Positions 63,146 to 64,000 of a stretch of DNA of 64,000 bases are shown in pieces (the first letter of the stretch is position 1; every line of letters begins with the position of its first letter). Source of the DNA: Belnapia moabensis DSM 16746. Lineage in GTDB: Bacteria; Pseudomonadota; Alphaproteobacteria; Acetobacterales; Acetobacteraceae. The stretch covers positions 1 to 64,000 of the forward strand of contig NZ_JQKB01000028.1 of the NCBI RefSeq assembly GCF_000745835.1, in the 5' to 3' direction. The position numbers were made by a program, and so were the translations under genes. The notes under the pieces were generated by a model that ran no database searches, had not been told where the DNA came from, and saw only the letters and a list, made by a program, of their open reading frames with translations.

Positions 63146-64000
63146 ATGAGCGATGCATCGGCCATACGCGGCTGGGCGGGACCGATGAACGGGGTCATTG
63201 AAGGGCTGAAGGGCCTCGGCCGCGGGCGCCTGATCGCGCTCGGCGCAGTCGCCGCGGGCATCCTGGCCCTCCTCGCCGTCATGGCCTTGCGGGCGGGAGA
63301 GGTGCCGATGAGCCCGCTCTTCGGCGAGTTGGAGGGGCGGGATGCGGCCGCCGTCATCGCCGTTCTGGAGCGGCAGCGGGTGCCCTATCGCCTAGCTGCC
63401 GGCGGAACCCAGGTGCTGGCGCCGAGCGAGCAGGTGGCACGCCTCCGGCTGCTGCTGGCGAAGGAGGGCTTGCCCTCCGGCGGCGGGGTCGGCTGGGAAA
63501 TCTTCGACCGGGCTGAAGGCCTCACCACCAGTCCCTTCCAGCAGGATGTGAACCGGCTGCGGGCGCTGGAGGGGGAGCTGGCGCGGACCATCCGCGGCCT
63601 CGCCGGTGTGCGAATGGCGCGCGTCCACCTGGTGCTTCCGAGGCGGGAGGCCTTCTCCCGCGAGCGGGGCGAGGCGCAGGCGAGCGTGGTGCTTGCCATG
63701 CAGGGGGCGCAGCGGCTGGACCGGGAGGGGGTGCAGGCGGTGCTGCATCTCGTCGCCACGGCGGTGCCGGGGCTGAAGCCGCAGCATGTCTCGATCGTCG
63801 ATACCAGAGGCGAGTTGCTGGCGCGCGGCGGCCAGGCGCTGGCTGGTGCTGCCCAGGCCCTCAATCAGGAGGAGATGCGGCGGGCGCAGGAGATGCGCGT
63901 CGGCCGGGCGGTGGAGGAACTGCTGGAGCGCAGCCTCGGGCCTGGGCGGGTGCGGGCCGAGGCGACGGTGGAGATGGATTTCGACCGGGTGGAGACGCGC
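63146..64000 (+). CDS. fliF: flagellar MS-ring protein FliF (cut by window edge)
   Basis: The first 285 residues of FliF, which forms the MS ring in the inner membrane at the base of the flagellum. One membrane helix (about 30-48, [20 protein letters not shown]) is followed by [86 protein letters not shown] and [19 protein letters not shown], the ring-building motifs. Start may be ATG 63146 or ATG 63185; the latter has the better spaced GGCGGGA site. The window suggests a flagellar locus continuing to the right. Confidence 0.93.
   Translation, partial: MSDASAIRGWAGPMNGVIEGLKGLGRGRLIALGAVAAGILALLAVMALRAGEVPMSPLFGELEGRDAAAVIAVLERQRVPYRLAAGGTQVLAPSEQVARLRLLLAKEGLPSGGGVGWEIFDRAEGLTTSPFQQDVNRLRALEGELARTIRGLAGVRMARVHLVLPRREAFSRERGEAQASVVLAMQGAQRLDREGVQAVLHLVATAVPGLKPQHVSIVDTRGELLARGGQALAGAAQALNQEEMRRAQEMRVGRAVEELLERSLGPGRVRAEATVEMDFDRVETR

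Overview
The window is about 64 kb of very GC-rich chromosomal DNA, with coding third positions almost always G or C. It comes from an alphaproteobacterium, most likely an Acetobacteraceae member of the Roseomonas type. This placement is inferred from the gene content (DUF3126, DUF3309, DUF4169, CobS/CobT next to a J-domain protein and BolA, FliF) and from an alphaproteobacterial GAAC-N7-GAAC LexA box. It is not based on a marker-gene comparison. Almost everything is ordinary chromosomal core or near-core content. I see no prophage, CRISPR array, rRNA or tRNA. The left edge cuts an IS5-type transposase-like gene and the right edge cuts fliF.

Layout. 1-0.9 kb: transposase-like fragment with an SOS-controlled promoter, then a poorly coding gap. 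0.9-4.5 kb (minus): gamma-glutamyltransferase, enoyl-CoA hydratase, TupA-like ATP-grasp protein. 4.6-9.3 kb (plus): molybdenum block modB-modC, a degenerate MoeA-like protein, and a MoeA fused to a periplasmic-binding-protein-like domain; no modA is present. 9.4-11 kb: catalase-family peroxidase coupled to cytochrome b561. 11.2-14.4 kb (minus): DUF1003, cobalamin adenosyltransferase, TonB, CDF transporter. 14.5-16.3 kb: DUF2889 and a DMT transporter with a striking hairpin leader. 16.3-17.1 kb: atypical gap with one small gene. 17.1-22.5 kb: anmK, tyrS, a membrane diguanylate cyclase and a GAF/HisKA_2 kinase. 22.7-29.8 kb: a large AsmA/YhdP-like protein divergent from glnE-bcp. 29.8-36.8 kb: small conserved proteins, bolA, J-protein, cobS-cobT, a phytase-like lipoprotein and a flavoprotein. 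36.9-40.1 kb: DUF883-like, uvrB, SRPBCC. 40.2-45.9 kb: response regulator, Crp/Fnr regulator, PhoR-like kinase, LpoA-like lipoprotein, rsmI, TPR protein. 45.9-49 kb: hemW, MAPEG, rhodanese, hydroxyacyl-CoA dehydrogenase, DUF3309. 49.1-52 kb: a complete TRAP transporter (dctPQM). 52-54 kb: two broken genes (dienelactone hydrolase, MgtC/SapB) with two small intact genes between them. 54-56.7 kb: ychF, an unknown gene, pth, rplY. 56.9-64 kb: DUF2339, histidine phosphatase, GST, ilvE, prs, fliF.

Functional themes are molybdenum cofactor supply, cobalamin (aerobic cobaltochelatase subunits, adenosyltransferase, a TonB that could energise uptake), nitrogen regulation (GlnE), envelope maintenance (AsmA-like, LpoA-like, AnmK, TonB) and translation housekeeping (TyrRS, Pth, L25, YchF, RsmI). 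The most unusual features are regulatory or structural: a LexA box placed on the -10 of a transposase-like gene, a two-copy double-hairpin element just after stop codons, a switch-like leader hairpin, and a fused/degenerate MoeA pair.
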